Assembly (NCBI GenBank): GCA_936920195.1
Contig: CAKZHE010000063.1
Location: 1-54,748 of the forward strand
Reading direction: 5' to 3'
DNA from: an uncultured cyanobacterium
GTDB lineage: Bacteria; Cyanobacteriota; Cyanobacteriia; Cyanobacteriales; FACHB-T130
Length of the DNA: 54,748 nt
The notes beneath the pieces are model-generated. The model saw only the letters and a list, made by a program, of their open reading frames with translations, made no database searches and was not told the origin of the DNA. Shown here one piece after another: positions 15,751 to 24,005 of this stretch. Positions within the stretch are counted from its first letter, which is position 1. Each line of letters opens with the position of its first letter. The translations under genes and the position numbers were made by a program.

Positions 15751-15831
15751 GTAGGTTGGGTTGCGCGACAGCAAAACCCAACAGAACACTGATAAATGTT
15801 GGGTTTCCACTGTCGTTTCAACCCAACCTAC
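15751..15831. repeat. 81-bp inverted-repeat element (full copy)
   Basis: Starts GTAGGTTGGGTTG and ends CAACCCAACCTAC, with internal CAGCAAAACCCAACA and TGTTGGGTTTCCACTG. It has the same length as the copy at 26489-26569. It occupies most of the divergent promoter region between the hydrolase and the ester-cyclase genes. Confidence 0.85.
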
Positions 15832-15871
15832 GATTCTGTTTTCCTGTTCCCTACATTGTAGATCAGTAGTA

Positions 15872-16423
15872 ATGTCAGCAGAACAAAACAAATCCCTGAT
15901 TCTTCAGTTTTATCGAGCTTTCGATGAGCGCAAAATCGACCAAGCTGTAGAACTGCTCGCCCCTAATTTTGTGGCTCATTTAGCTGGCATATCCCAGCCA
16001 CTGAATAGGGAGGAGTTTCAACAGTTTGGAATGCAGTTTTATTTGGCTTTTAGCGAGGGAGAACATAAATTCGAGCAAATTATTATTGAAGGCGATAAAG
16101 TCGTTACTTGTGGAACTTTTATCGCTAGACATCTGGGTGATTTTCAAGGTCTTCCTCCCACAGGGAAGCAAATTAAATTAGCCATTATGCACATCGATCG
16201 GGTGGAGAATGGTAAAATTGTCGAACATTGGGGACAAGGGGATGCCCTAGGGTTGATGCAACAATTAGGGATGGTGTTTTTACCAGGTTTCGCTCTTTTA
16301 CCACGTCTTGCCAAAAGCCTGATTTACAGGTTTTTAAAAAGTAAAACATGGGGTAAAACCCTGGTCATCTTAAAATTATCTGCCAACACTCTGAGAAAGA
16401 AGATCGCAAACCTGTACAAATAA
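15872..16423 (+). CDS. SnoaL-like polyketide cyclase / ester cyclase family protein
   Basis: About 183 residues. The first roughly 135 have the SnoaL/ester-cyclase pattern (FYRAFDERKIDQAVELLAP...FVAHLAG, GLPPTGKQIKLAIMHIDRVENGKIVEHWGQGD), an NTF2-like fold found in enzymes of varied function. A C-terminal hydrophobic and basic tail of about 45 residues is unusual. The frame extends upstream into the repeat element, so I take ATG 15872. The 3' end overlaps the convergent protease gene by 59 bp. Confidence 0.75.
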   Translation: MSAEQNKSLILQFYRAFDERKIDQAVELLAPNFVAHLAGISQPLNREEFQQFGMQFYLAFSEGEHKFEQIIIEGDKVVTCGTFIARHLGDFQGLPPTGKQIKLAIMHIDRVENGKIVEHWGQGDALGLMQQLGMVFLPGFALLPRLAKSLIYRFLKSKTWGKTLVILKLSANTLRKKIANLYK

Positions 16424-16994
16424 ATAGTTCTGAAATTGTACCTAAAGTTGCGGCAAATCCCCCCATTAAAATCACGATCAACGCTAACGATCCCAAGGGA
16501 CTATTTTCAAAGCTTTTCAATTTCGGGAAAAACTCGCTAAATACATAGAATCCATCTAAAGGAGGAATTGGCAACATATTCAACAAGAATAGGCTGATAT
16601 TGATCTCGGCAAATAAATATAAAAATTGATTGCTAAAAAATGTCGGATGCTCTCGATTTAATTTCAATAAAATTATAAATACAATCCCGAAAATGATATT
16701 GGACAATGGTCCAGCAAAGGAAACAATTACATTGCTCCAAACGGGATGGCGAAATTTACTGGGGTTGACAGGCATTTGTCCCCAACTCATCCCAGTCAGA
16801 AATAACATCATTAGGGATAATCCTCCCATGTGGACGAGGGGATTGGGAGTCATGTGACCGCTTTTTTGGGGTGTATCATCACCTTGCGCGATCGCCGCGA
16901 TCCCATGAGCAAGTTCGTGGCAAGTAATCGAGATGATGATAATGACCACGATGCGGAAGTACAGGATTGGGTCTTGCTGTAGAATTTTCAGCAT
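16365..16994 (-). CDS. Site-2-protease-like (M50) membrane metalloprotease
   Basis: A 209-residue multi-spanning membrane protein. The zinc motif CHELAHG (His26, Glu27, His30) lies in the first membrane helix, and the second motif NMLPIPPLDG (Asn139 to Asp147) is present, as in M50 rseP/SREBP-type intramembrane proteases. No PDZ domain. The small size matches the minimal site-2 protease group common in cyanobacteria. Substrate unknown. The tail overlaps the convergent ester-cyclase gene. Confidence 0.85.
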   Translation of the reverse strand: MLKILQQDPILYFRIVVIIIISITCHELAHGIAAIAQGDDTPQKSGHMTPNPLVHMGGLSLMMLFLTGMSWGQMPVNPSKFRHPVWSNVIVSFAGPLSNIIFGIVFIILLKLNREHPTFFSNQFLYLFAEINISLFLLNMLPIPPLDGFYVFSEFFPKLKSFENSPLGSLALIVILMGGFAATLGTISELFICTGLRSSFSECWQIILR

Positions 16995-17221
16995 AATTGC
17001 TCAAGGGGTAATGCCGTTCAATCCAATAACTCTTAGTTTCTCATATTTCTGGTTTTCAGCGTAATTTTTGCGTGCCAATTTTGTGTACTACTGAGCCTGA
17101 AACCCTTATTATTTCGTAAAAATGGAGATAGCGATCGCTCCCCACCTATAGCGCGTCTTTGCGGCGCACAAAGCAAGCTTGGGCTTTGTTTGGGCGTATA
17201 ATTTGTTTAAGTCCCGTTAAT

Positions 17222-17893
17222 CTACAGATTAGGATCGGTTTCTTGATCTAGTAGTTTCATTAACTCCCCATTTTGCTGAATAAGTTGATGATTTTCTTGA
17301 TAGAGGGTTTTATTTAGTTCTTTAATTCGGTTGATTTCTTCCGGAGAAAAACTTTTTACTTGTGTGACTTCACTGGGAAGCTTAGTTTTTCTATCTCTTC
17401 CTTTATCATCCCTACCTGGAAAAAGATTGTGTGCAGGATCAAACCATACTAAATAGAACGTATTATCAAAAATAAAACCATGTATTCTCCCATAACCTTT
17501 GGCAACTCTAAGTTCAAAAGAATCCCTCGTCATTTCCTCATATTGCTTTTGTAATTCATTTTCATCATTTCCAGATTGAGGACGCAGTGAATTTTTAATT
17601 TTATCTGGGAAAGAACTTCTAGTTATGGTGCTATCTCCTTGCCAATTAATAAATTTAGGCATCAGCCTGGGATGGGTTTGCTGCTTAATCTCATCAGCAG
17701 TAGATTTTTGAATATCATTAAAGGCATCAAAAAGCAGTTCATAATATTTTTGAGTTAAACCATGAATAAAAAACTCTTCTGATTCCCAATCAATAAATTT
17801 GAAAGAAATCTTGAGTTTTTCGTCGGATATTTTTCGATAGGACTCTTCAGCAAAATTCTTGCGGATGCTACTTTCCAGCTTTTTCTTAGCCAT
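17222..17893 (-). CDS. Putative toxin of a Panacea toxin-antitoxin pair
   Basis: A 223-residue soluble protein. I do not recognise a catalytic family. Visible: LKISFKFIDWESEEFFIHGL, then a variable acidic and basic middle, GRIHGFIFDNTFYLVWFDP near residue 140-155, and a C-terminal coiled-coil-like segment. The G-R-x-x-G-F...FYLVWFDPxHNL pattern is familiar from uncharacterised proteins encoded beside TA antitoxins. It starts 5 bp after the stop of the Panacea antitoxin, so the two are almost certainly one transcript. Toxicity is inferred from context only. Confidence 0.6.
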   Translation of the reverse strand: MAKKKLESSIRKNFAEESYRKISDEKLKISFKFIDWESEEFFIHGLTQKYYELLFDAFNDIQKSTADEIKQQTHPRLMPKFINWQGDSTITRSSFPDKIKNSLRPQSGNDENELQKQYEEMTRDSFELRVAKGYGRIHGFIFDNTFYLVWFDPAHNLFPGRDDKGRDRKTKLPSEVTQVKSFSPEEINRIKELNKTLYQENHQLIQQNGELMKLLDQETDPNL

Positions 17894-17898
17894 TGCAA

Positions 17899-18369
17899 TT
17901 AGCCTACATAAGCTGCCAGTTTTTTCTCAAAGAAACCCTTAATAGAGTTTTTAGGTATTAAAGCATTAGAACCTTCAGTTTCAGATAATCCTTTTCTCGC
18001 ATCTAACCAAGGATCTTCGCGATGAGTCATGGTAGATAAAGCCGCGCCATCATAGCGTCCATAAGCTTCAACAGTCTCTTGAATTAACTCTATTTTTTCT
18101 GGTTCTAGTTCTGGAAATTCAAACTCTTCTTGAATGCTTTTCCATCCATAATCTTTGTACTTTTCATACAAGGCACGAATGACGGGGCCATGAGTCCAAG
18201 CTTCAAAATCTTCTTCAAATAGTGGCTCTCCATCTTGAGTAGTCAGGTAAATAGCTTGGGCATAATAACAAAGCTTTTGCAATTTCATTGGAGTGAGGCT
18301 TTCTTGAAAAACCTTTCGGTAATGAAGAATGATAATACTTACAATTTTGCTAAGGTTTTCAGAAATCAT
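17899..18369 (-). CDS. Panacea-domain (DUF4065, SocA/GepA-like) antitoxin
   Basis: A 156-residue protein. LTPMKLQKLCYYAQAIYLTT, EPLFEEDFEAWTHGPVIRALYEKY and a C-terminal A-L-S-x-x-T-H-x-E-D-P-W-L motif are the hallmarks of the Panacea domain, a promiscuous antitoxin domain that neutralises many unrelated toxins. It is the first gene of a two-gene unit with the putative toxin downstream (5-bp gap), the usual antitoxin-first order. Probably autoregulated, but no operator was identified. Confidence 0.85.
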   Translation of the reverse strand: MISENLSKIVSIIILHYRKVFQESLTPMKLQKLCYYAQAIYLTTQDGEPLFEEDFEAWTHGPVIRALYEKYKDYGWKSIQEEFEFPELEPEKIELIQETVEAYGRYDGAALSTMTHREDPWLDARKGLSETEGSNALIPKNSIKGFFEKKLAAYVG

Positions 18370-18472
18370 AAACCAGTCCTCATATTTAAAAAGGATTGTA
18401 CATCAGTGTAACTTACCTTCAAGGCTAATCATTATTAGTATATCAGATTCTGAAATTCTGGCAATATAAATT

Positions 18473-18522
18473 TTGAGGAGGCAATGCTGCTCGCGCAACC
18501 GCTTTGCTATGCACCTCCTCAA
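18473..18522. other. Long-loop inverted repeat between the TA pair and the DUF1800 operon
   Basis: TTGAGGAGG and CCTCCTCAA pair across about 32 bases. It lies between the small membrane protein and the Panacea antitoxin. It could end the upstream minus-strand operon, although no T tract follows. Confidence 0.4.
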
Positions 18523-18551
18523 GCTACTATTTCTAGTGTGTCTAAAAGCGG

Positions 18552-18812
18552 CTACTTGCTAGCTCTGCCTACCATGTAGCTGAGAAGACCAATAACTGTA
18601 GAAGAAAGAGATGCGATCGCAAATCTCATTTCTCCTTCAGGAGCATCACTCTTTTGCAGAATTGCAAATGAATAAAAGTCAATTAATAGAACCAGAGAGA
18701 GCGCAACTATAAATACAGAAATATCTTTCACCCAAAAGGATATTCGCTGTTGTTTTATTTGTTGATCTTTCTCGCGGTTTTTTAGTTCTAGATCGGTGTC
18801 TTCTGTCATCAT
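18552..18812 (-). CDS. Small two-helix membrane protein, unknown function
   Basis: About 86 residues: a charged N-terminal 25 residues (TEDTDLELKNREKDQQIKQQ), one hydrophobic helix (ISVFIVALSLVLLIDFYSFAIL) of which only part is quoted here as VALSLVLLIDF, a short acidic loop, and a second weaker helix ending GLLSYMVGRASK. No family recognised. Its ATG overlaps the stop of the YqiA gene (ATGATGA), so translation is probably coupled. Confidence 0.6.
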   Translation of the reverse strand: MMTEDTDLELKNREKDQQIKQQRISFWVKDISVFIVALSLVLLIDFYSFAILQKSDAPEGEMRFAIASLSSTVIGLLSYMVGRASK

Positions 18813-19441
18813 AAAAAGGTTTGAATTTCCTGCCAAATTTGCGGCATCACATTGCTTAAAGCATGATCGCTATCCAGTTCCATTAATTTTACCCAAGGAC
18901 GGATGGCGGCAAAATCTCGGCTGGCTTGAATGGGAATGACTTCATCGCTGATACCGTGGAAAATTAGGGTGGGAATTTGTCGCTGTAATGCTTGGTCTTG
19001 ATGTTGAGCCGCATCAACGATAAAATTGTAGTTGAGAGGGAGTTTTTGTCCCTCGCCATAATGATAAATTGGTAGATATTTCTCAGTTTTCCAGCGTTGC
19101 AATTCTGCATCTCCTAGTTTGGGCAACCAATGAGCCAGAAATTGAAAGGCTGGGGCGAGCAACACCAATTTTTCAACTTGAAAATTTTGCTCGGCAAGCA
19201 AGGCGGCGGTTAATCCCCCTAAACTAGAACCGAGCAAAGTTACTGATTGGGACTTGGGGGGAAATTGGGCAGTGACTTGCTGTAATTGCCTGCTAATGGT
19301 TAAATGGGAAAAATCCCCTTGATTGAGATCGGGAATATTGAGGGACAGATTTAAAGTGGTAAAGCGATCGCGCAAATATTGAGCTTTAGCCGATGAGGGA
19401 CTAGAGGCAAACCCATGAAGATAGATAAAATTAGTTGTCAT
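18809..19441 (-). CDS. YqiA/YcfP-family alpha/beta-fold esterase
   Basis: About 210 residues. Opens with YLHGFASSPSSAKAQYL, has the nucleophile elbow LLGSSLGGL, the acid region FHGISDEVIP and catalytic His in SDHALS, the pattern of the small YqiA/YcfP esterase family. I chose ATG 19441 (MTTNFIYLHGF), since an upstream TTG (19468) overlaps the previous stop. It begins 23 bp after the DUF1501 gene and overlaps the small membrane protein gene by 4 bp. Confidence 0.8.
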   Translation of the reverse strand: MTTNFIYLHGFASSPSSAKAQYLRDRFTTLNLSLNIPDLNQGDFSHLTISRQLQQVTAQFPPKSQSVTLLGSSLGGLTAALLAEQNFQVEKLVLLAPAFQFLAHWLPKLGDAELQRWKTEKYLPIYHYGEGQKLPLNYNFIVDAAQHQDQALQRQIPTLIFHGISDEVIPIQASRDFAAIRPWVKLMELDSDHALSNVMPQIWQEIQTFL

Positions 19442-19464
19442 GAACCTGTTAAATGTGAACTTCT

Positions 19465-20691
19465 TCAAACCAAAACAATGTTATGATTGGGAGTATAGTT
19501 GGGGAAAATCTGACTAATTTTGGTATTGTCTAATTGTAAATGACCTTGGAGAACAGAGGCGATCGCCTCCCGAAAATCTGAAGTTACTGCCAAATCTCGC
19601 CCTTCATATAACTGTGCCTTACCTAAACCAGGCCATTGTCCATAAACTTTACCACCCTTAATATTTCCCCCCAAAATCCACATCACATTACCATGTCCGT
19701 GGTCAGTGCCACCATTGCCATTTTCATGCACTGTCCGCCCAAATTCTGACATGACAATGATAGCAGTATCCTGATAAGCTGCACCTAAACCTTTGGTAAA
19801 ACTGACTAATCCTTCTCCCAAGGACTTTAATCGTCCTGCCAACTGTCCTTGACTGCTCCCTTGATTAACGTGGGTATCCCAACCCCCCAAGCCCAAAAAC
19901 ATTAATTGAATGCTACTATCTCTCGCCATTACTCTACCGAATCGTTCAGCGTTGCCTGCAAAACTATTAGGTAAAGGCGCACCATGATTAGCTTCCCGCA
20001 TTTCCGCTTCCAAATCTGCCATCAGAGTTTGTCGCGCCATTCTCCCCTCTCGATAAGTTTGACTCAATTGGTCATTTCCTTGATATAAACGATCGAAAGC
20101 TGATGCAATTTGGGGTCTATCTAAAGGTAGCTGACGGGTGGCACCTTTCCCCATTGGCAAACTGGCGACAGACATTTTTCCAGAAAGAATTCGTGGGGTA
20201 ATATCTCCCAAGTTTACTGCTTGGACGGGGTTAGGATTTGGTAAAGTAGCTAATAGGCGATTCATCCAACCATCGGGAGTATCTTTTTTTCCCGGCGTAC
20301 CGCTTTCCATAAAATCTTGAGCATCAAAATGGGAGCGGGTAGCATCAGGGGAACCACTGGCATGAACAAAGGCGAGACTGCCTTGCTGCCAGAGAGGAAT
20401 TAAAGGTGCTAAGGCGGGATGAAGTCCAAACTGTCCATCTAAGTCTAATACACCGTCTTTTTTGCCCGGTCTAGGAATGGCAATTTTGGGGCGAGCTTGA
20501 TAGTAACTATCCTCTTTGTAGGGGACAACAATATTTAAACCGTCCGCTGCCCCGCGCAAAAAAAACACTGCTAATCTTTTTGGATTACTATTAGCAGTAT
20601 TCCCCTTGGAAAACCAACCTTCACAGCCTACGGAGGCTAAGGCGGCAGTTGAAAATAGTCCGGCTTGGATTAAAAATTTGCGTCTGTGCAT
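19465..20691 (-). CDS. DUF1501 domain protein, exported
   Basis: A 408-residue protein with a Tat-like N-terminus (HRRKFLIQAGLFS) and a possible lipobox (ASVGCEG). The body has DUF1501 features: RGAADGLNIVVPY, HASGSPDATRSHFDAQDFME, GLGGWDTHVNQGS, and MSEFGRTVHENGNGGTDHGH, which resembles alkaline-phosphatase/sulfatase-superfamily metal sites. The function is unknown. It follows the DUF1800 gene by 15 bp; the two families are a frequent gene pair in bacteria, which suggests joint export or assembly. Confidence 0.85.
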   Translation of the reverse strand: MHRRKFLIQAGLFSTAALASVGCEGWFSKGNTANSNPKRLAVFFLRGAADGLNIVVPYKEDSYYQARPKIAIPRPGKKDGVLDLDGQFGLHPALAPLIPLWQQGSLAFVHASGSPDATRSHFDAQDFMESGTPGKKDTPDGWMNRLLATLPNPNPVQAVNLGDITPRILSGKMSVASLPMGKGATRQLPLDRPQIASAFDRLYQGNDQLSQTYREGRMARQTLMADLEAEMREANHGAPLPNSFAGNAERFGRVMARDSSIQLMFLGLGGWDTHVNQGSSQGQLAGRLKSLGEGLVSFTKGLGAAYQDTAIIVMSEFGRTVHENGNGGTDHGHGNVMWILGGNIKGGKVYGQWPGLGKAQLYEGRDLAVTSDFREAIASVLQGHLQLDNTKISQIFPNYTPNHNIVLV

Positions 20692-20706
20692 ATATTATAC
20701 CTTCAA

Positions 20707-22212
20707 CTAACGGTGCATAAATTCGGGACTACCTAAAATCAGGGCAGCGCGTAAGGGAATGGGACTAGAAGCGATCGCTTTTTGAGTTTGTTCGGAAAAG
20801 CGATCGCCTAAAGTTGTCGCCAGAGCAGTAGCATTTAGAGGTGGGGCTAAATTGCGATTATTGCGAGACTTTTCATTAGGCATTTGCTGTAAATTCAAAC
20901 GTCCGCTGCCGATGGCGGTGGCAAAGCTTAATCGCCTAGTCATGGCATCAGGATTTAACCAAGTTTCTTGGGTATTACTATACCCATTGGGCGTTTGACA
21001 ACCGTATAAAGGCATTCCCATTTGGATTAATAAACCAGTAATGGGGTTAAAATTATTGACTTCTGTTCCCGTGGCACGTAAAGAGGAAATAACGTATTGA
21101 TAGGGAGTTTTAAACTTAGCGTTATAATACTTGGGATCGTTAAATTCTGGACTGGCAAATAAGTCAGTTAAAACCGCTTTGATATCGCCATCTGTGGCTT
21201 GAAAACGTTTAGCCAATCGATCTACTAAAGCCTTTGGTGGTTGATCTACCACAAAATATTCTGCCAATTTATAACTAATATGATGGGCGGTAGCTGGACT
21301 GCGAACCAAAATATCTAAAGCTTTTTCCCCTTCATCAACACCACTACCTTTAATAGTTTGTCCCAGAAAAACTTTTTCGCCAAAATCGTGCCGATTGGAG
21401 TCAAAATAAAAGCCGGAATTATCAGTAGCAGGAGTGTTAGGACGAGGCATTCCCCAACCTGTTAAAATCCGAGCCAGGGCAATCACATCTTGTTGGGTAT
21501 AGCCGCCATCAACCCCTAAAGTATGCAGTTCCATTAATTCGCGGGCATAATTTTCATTTAGCCCTTTAAATCTGCCCCTTGAACCCGAACTATTGGGAGC
21601 CGTATTTTGCCAGTTATCGAGATAGAATAACATGGCAGGATGATGGGCGGTTGCGCCTAAAAGTTGGCGAAAGTTGCCTAAAACGTAGGGGCGAATCGCT
21701 TGTTCTTCGTAACTACCCACTAAAATTCTATCTAAACCCTTGTTGGCAAAAACATTGAAGTGATTGTACCAAAAATCTACCATCACTTCTTGTAATTGCT
21801 GAGAGCTTTCAGTGGCTCGCAATAATCTAGCCTTGAGAGCTTCTTGGAGAATGAGGCGCGATCGCTCTCTAGCAGCTTTGATCTCTTCCGGGGTTGGTTT
21901 TTGATTCCTAGGGCGACGGAAATTGTATTCCCGCAATAATTCCAAAGGACTTTTTTGCAAAGTCTCGAAACTGGCAATTTTAGCAATTAAACTAGGTGAT
22001 TCTTTAATTGAAGCGGGGGAAAGTTGTTCTTGAATATAATTTTCTGCCCCCATTTTCTGCACTTTAGCCACATCTCCGGGGCGGGGACCAAAACTTAAGC
22101 GGTTGAGGAGATGTAAAATTTTAGGATCGGTACTGGCAGCGGCATAGGCAGGATTAATTAATCCTAACCACAGAAAAACACCTAATATCCAATATTTGCC
22201 TTGACTTTTCAT
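20707..22212 (-). CDS. DUF1800 domain protein, secreted
   Basis: About 501 residues with a Sec signal peptide ending near NPAYAAAS, then HLLNRLSFGPRPGDVAKV at the mature N-terminus, VDFWYNHFNVF, NENYARELMELHTLGVDGGY and LARILTGWG, all typical of DUF1800. No catalytic role is established for the family. Start at ATG 22212. It is the first gene of a four-gene minus-strand operon (DUF1800, DUF1501, YqiA, small membrane protein). A nested palindromic repeat lies 35 bp upstream. Confidence 0.87.
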   Translation of the reverse strand: MKSQGKYWILGVFLWLGLINPAYAAASTDPKILHLLNRLSFGPRPGDVAKVQKMGAENYIQEQLSPASIKESPSLIAKIASFETLQKSPLELLREYNFRRPRNQKPTPEEIKAARERSRLILQEALKARLLRATESSQQLQEVMVDFWYNHFNVFANKGLDRILVGSYEEQAIRPYVLGNFRQLLGATAHHPAMLFYLDNWQNTAPNSSGSRGRFKGLNENYARELMELHTLGVDGGYTQQDVIALARILTGWGMPRPNTPATDNSGFYFDSNRHDFGEKVFLGQTIKGSGVDEGEKALDILVRSPATAHHISYKLAEYFVVDQPPKALVDRLAKRFQATDGDIKAVLTDLFASPEFNDPKYYNAKFKTPYQYVISSLRATGTEVNNFNPITGLLIQMGMPLYGCQTPNGYSNTQETWLNPDAMTRRLSFATAIGSGRLNLQQMPNEKSRNNRNLAPPLNATALATTLGDRFSEQTQKAIASSPIPLRAALILGSPEFMHR

Positions 22213-22246
22213 AACCAAATATCAAAGTTTAAAGAAGTTTGGTACT

Positions 22247-22353
22247 CGTTCCCAGGCTCCGCCTGGGAATGCCCATTGAGAGGCTCTGCCTCGAATAATA
22301 ACCAAGCGAGGCAGAGCCTCTGGAAGTCGGTTCCCAGGCGGAGCCTAGGAACC
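22247..22353. repeat. Nested palindromic 'ggctc(t/c)(g/c)cct' repeat
   Basis: Outer arms GTTCCCAGGCTCCGCCTGGG and its near-complement at 22331-22353; inner perfect arms GAGGCTCTGCCTCG (22280-22293) and CGAGGCAGAGCCTC (22307-22320). The whole block can fold as one large cruciform. Related palindromes occur at 41214-41280, 47832-47978 and 49423-49451. Confidence 0.85.
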
Positions 22354-22364
22354 AGTTCAATAAG

Positions 22365-22400
22365 AATATAGAGATGTTGATGACAACATCTCTATATTTT
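22365..22400 (-). terminator. Perfect 15-bp hairpin, terminator of the sigma operon
   Basis: AATATAGAGATGTTG and its exact complement CAACATCTCTATATT flank a four-base loop. It is 24 bp past the Spy-like gene stop. The only short T run (TTTT) lies on the plus-strand side; on the minus strand the hairpin is followed by TTATTG. Confidence 0.75.
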
Positions 22401-22423
22401 GGTTATTTCATTCCTGATTACTT

Positions 22424-22966
22424 TTACAAAGGAGGACCAGGCATTTCTCCTCTTTCAGGACCGCGATCGCCCATTCTCTTTCCAGGAGGATGTCCCATTT
22501 TTTCGCCAAATTGACGGCGCTGCTCTAGGGTTAGGACTTCGCGAATTTCCAACATACTTTCAAAGCGCAGTTGTCCCATTTTCTGCATGATGGGTTCTAA
22601 CGCTTGGTGTTTTTGGCGAATCGTATCTGCCGAAGCATCACCCATCATCAACTCGCGCATTTCTTCATGCCCTTGGCGCATGGCTTGTTGATTTTGGTCA
22701 ATTTGGTCTTTGTATTTAGCGCGAATGGCTTCGATTTTTGTTCGTTGTTCTTGGGTAAGATTGAGCTTATCCATCCAGTTTTGGCGATCGCCCCTTTCGC
22801 CCCGTTGCGGACGGCCTTCTCTGGGGGAGGGAGATTGTTGTTGGGCAATTTCTTGAGAATAACTAGCTTGAGCTTGATTGCTGAATGAATTAGATTTAGC
22901 GATCGCTACAGTACCACCCAAAGCCAGGACAACTGCAACGGCTATACCAATACGACGATTAAACAT
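22424..22966 (-). CDS. Spy/CpxP (LTXXQ)-family periplasmic protein
   Basis: A 180-residue exported protein: hydrophobic signal segment (IAVAVVLALGGTVAIA), a basic Arg/Pro/Gln-rich linker, then an alpha-helical domain with LNLTQEQRTKIEAIRAKYK and VLTLEQRRQFGEKM, the two LTxxQ motifs of Spy/CpxP-like periplasmic stress chaperones. The C-terminus is Pro/Gly/Arg-rich. It is the last gene of an ECF sigma/anti-sigma operon (30 bp after the anti-sigma gene), which suggests an envelope-stress role. Confidence 0.8.
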   Translation of the reverse strand: MFNRRIGIAVAVVLALGGTVAIAKSNSFSNQAQASYSQEIAQQQSPSPREGRPQRGERGDRQNWMDKLNLTQEQRTKIEAIRAKYKDQIDQNQQAMRQGHEEMRELMMGDASADTIRQKHQALEPIMQKMGQLRFESMLEIREVLTLEQRRQFGEKMGHPPGKRMGDRGPERGEMPGPPL

Positions 22967-22996
22967 GAGATTACCTCAAAGTGAAAATCAAGAATT

Positions 22997-23314
22997 TTAG
23001 AACGACGGATATGAGTTAGAACGATCCTCTAACAAGCCATCCCAATTATTTTCAATGAAAGCTTCCAACTGCGGCAGATTCTGAACTGATTGTTGGTAAG
23101 TGTAATGGCGATACCCTGCCCAAGAAATTAGCAACCCAGCGGCGATCGCGGGAGGAACCAGCCACAGTTGCCGCCGCTTTGCTGGGGGGGCAAAATTGGG
23201 TTCTTGGGCGACTGCTGCCATAATCTCGGCTTCCAAATCCAATGCAGGAGAGGGAACAGAGGGGCGGTGTTGGCGCAGAAAATCAACTAGGGGATCGTCG
23301 TTTTGGGGAAGCAT
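22997..23314 (-). CDS. Putative membrane anti-sigma factor
   Basis: A 105-residue protein with one transmembrane helix (LWLVPPAIAAGLLISWAGY, about residues 49-67), an N-terminal cytoplasmic part (DDPLVDFLRQHRPSVPSPA) and a short C-terminal periplasmic tail. I see no zinc-anti-sigma HxxxCxxC motif, so the call rests on size, topology and position: it starts 2 bp after the ECF sigma stop. Cyanobacterial SigG-type sigma factors have a comparable small downstream anti-sigma protein. Confidence 0.65.
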   Translation of the reverse strand: MLPQNDDPLVDFLRQHRPSVPSPALDLEAEIMAAVAQEPNFAPPAKRRQLWLVPPAIAAGLLISWAGYRHYTYQQSVQNLPQLEAFIENNWDGLLEDRSNSYPSF

Positions 23315-23316
23315 AA

Positions 23317-23913
23317 TTACAGTTGAACTCCTTCCTTATGGAGGAACTGCCGCAGGGCATCGCGAGCATGGAATAACCGAGATTTTACCGTTCCTACAGG
23401 GATATTGAGGATTTGAGCAATATCTTTTTGGGGAACATCTTCTAAATCGTGGAGTACCAAGACAGCGCGATGATCGAGGCTCAACACTTCTAGTCCGCGC
23501 TGCACTACGTCTTGATAGTGCAGATTCATCAGATCGGAGGCATCCTGTTGAAGAGCGGCAGTATTGGAAAGAACCTGTTTTTGAACATGAGCTTGAGCGA
23601 GATGCCGCCGTCGATCGCAAGCCACATTCCAGGTAATCCGATAGAGCCAAGTGGAGAATTTGGCAGTTTTCCGAAAGTTGGGCAATCCTTTCCAAGCGCG
23701 GACAAACACATCCTGAACTAAGTCGTCTAAGGCTGAGTTGCCACAGAGTTGAAAAAGGGTTGATCGAACTCGCTGCTGGTGACGTTGGTATAGGTGCCGG
23801 AAACTCTGGCGATCGCCCTGCAAGCACTTCTGAACAATTTCTGCGTCATCGCCCTCACCGGATTTATCGGAGAAGCGATCGCGCGATATGGCATTAATTG
23901 AGATGGCTGACAC
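23317..23913 (-). CDS. ECF-type sigma-70 family RNA polymerase sigma factor
   Basis: A 198-residue alternative sigma factor. Region 2: DDLVQDVFVRAWKGLPNF and FSTWLYRITWNVACDRRR; region 4: LSLDHRAVLVLHDLEDVPQK and IPVGTVKSRLFHARDALR. Regions 1 and 3 are absent, as expected of group 4 (ECF). The start is GTG 23913. It leads the operon sigma, putative anti-sigma, Spy-like protein, so it probably responds to envelope stress and may activate its own operon. An MITE-like element ends up about 90 bp upstream. Confidence 0.93.
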   Translation of the reverse strand: MSAISINAISRDRFSDKSGEGDDAEIVQKCLQGDRQSFRHLYQRHQQRVRSTLFQLCGNSALDDLVQDVFVRAWKGLPNFRKTAKFSTWLYRITWNVACDRRRHLAQAHVQKQVLSNTAALQQDASDLMNLHYQDVVQRGLEVLSLDHRAVLVLHDLEDVPQKDIAQILNIPVGTVKSRLFHARDALRQFLHKEGVQL

Positions 23914-24005
23914 CTATCAAGGTCTCCTCTCCAATTGCTTTCTGAATACTAAGACTGGGGTAGTCAGGAAATAGTTCAATTTTACCCAAGGCGTTAAAAT
24001 TAATC

